From Staphylococcaceae bacterium UBA6286 (lineage in GTDB: Bacteria; Bacillota; Bacilli; Staphylococcales; Staphylococcaceae), in the NCBI GenBank assembly GCA_002438305.1, contig DJUI01000110.1, positions 3,547 through 9,391 of the forward strand: a stretch of DNA of 5,845 bases, read 5' to 3'. The translations under genes were made by a program, and so were the position numbers. Below the pieces are notes generated by a model, which was given only the letters and a program-made list of their open reading frames with translations, searched no databases and was not told where the DNA came from. Positions 5,679 to 5,845 of the stretch are shown piece after piece. Numbering within the stretch: the stretch's first letter is position 1; the number at the start of each line of letters is the position of its first letter.

Positions 5679-5845
5679 ATTGTGGATGCGTATTATGATA
5701 GTAGATGCTCAGTCCAATACCGATACCTGCCATCGCTGCCCATAACGCACTGCCGCCATAACTGATGAATGGAAGCGGGATACCTGTGATGGGCACTAAT
5801 TGAATCGTCATACCGATGTTCTGAAAAACATGGAACACCAGCATA
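5677..5845 (-). CDS. rodA: SEDS-family peptidoglycan polymerase, RodA/FtsW type, C-terminal fragment
   Basis: Only the last 55 codons lie in the window; the gene continues past the right edge. The visible residues include HVFQNIGMTIQLVPITG (5-21) followed by IPLPFISYGGSALW (22-35), the hallmark C-terminal block of SEDS proteins. A hydrophobic segment (about 36-48) and a short polar end, YYHNTHPQ, follow. SEDS proteins are polytopic membrane enzymes that polymerise lipid II into glycan strands together with a class B penicillin-binding protein. The fragment alone cannot firmly separate RodA from FtsW; the position next to cls matches the rodA locus I recall in staphylococci, hence the symbol. 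The TAA (5677-5679) runs directly into the A-rich side of the downstream terminator. Confidence 0.88.
   Translation of the reverse strand, partial: MLVFHVFQNIGMTIQLVPITGIPLPFISYGGSALWAAMAGIGIGLSIYYHNTHPQ

Overview
The window looks like ordinary chromosomal DNA of a low-to-moderate GC Firmicute, most likely a member of the Staphylococcaceae. Three things support this. Shine-Dalgarno sites are strong (GGAGG, AGGAG, GAGGTGA) and promoters are of the SigA type. The encoded proteins match the Gram-positive versions of their families, including a lipoprotein-type YidC and a Cls with two N-terminal membrane helices. The gene order thiD-thiM-thiE / yidC / HD hydrolase / cls / rodA is the arrangement I recall from staphylococci. 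The base composition looks richer in GC than S. aureus (by eye, not counted), so a relative such as Macrococcus is plausible. This genus-level statement is inference.

Layout. Positions 1-1971 (+) hold the 3' part of a thiamine salvage operon: thiD (cut by the window start), thiM (overlapping thiD by 11 nt) and thiE (starting directly after the thiM stop). ThiD makes HMP-PP, ThiM makes thiazole phosphate, and ThiE joins them into thiamine phosphate. Positions 1972-2053 hold a good extended -10 promoter for the lipoprotein membrane insertase YidC (2054-2908, +). A perfect 15-bp bidirectional hairpin (2913-2945) separates yidC from a convergent HD-domain phosphohydrolase (2947-3594, -).

Positions 3595-3692 form a divergent promoter region. 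It contains a near-consensus SigA promoter (TTTACT-N17-TATAAT) driving a 40-codon ORF with a strong RBS, which predicts a one-helix membrane protein (3693-3815, +). The stop codon of this ORF interlocks with that of the convergent cardiolipin synthase gene cls (3812-5287, -) in one TTAA. Upstream of cls, on the opposite strand, lies a 44-codon basic ORF with an excellent RBS (5484-5618, +). A hairpin at 5636-5678 separates it from the 3' end of a SEDS-family rodA-like gene (5677-5845, -), cut by the window end.

Apart from thiamine salvage, the genes share a membrane and envelope theme: YidC (membrane protein insertion), Cls (cardiolipin) and RodA (peptidoglycan polymerisation). This may be coincidental. 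I see no mobile element, CRISPR array, tRNA, rRNA or phage gene, and no convincing new multi-gene system. The items most worth a second look are the two small ORFs and their control regions. No gene-free stretch exceeds 300 bases; the longest is 5288-5483.
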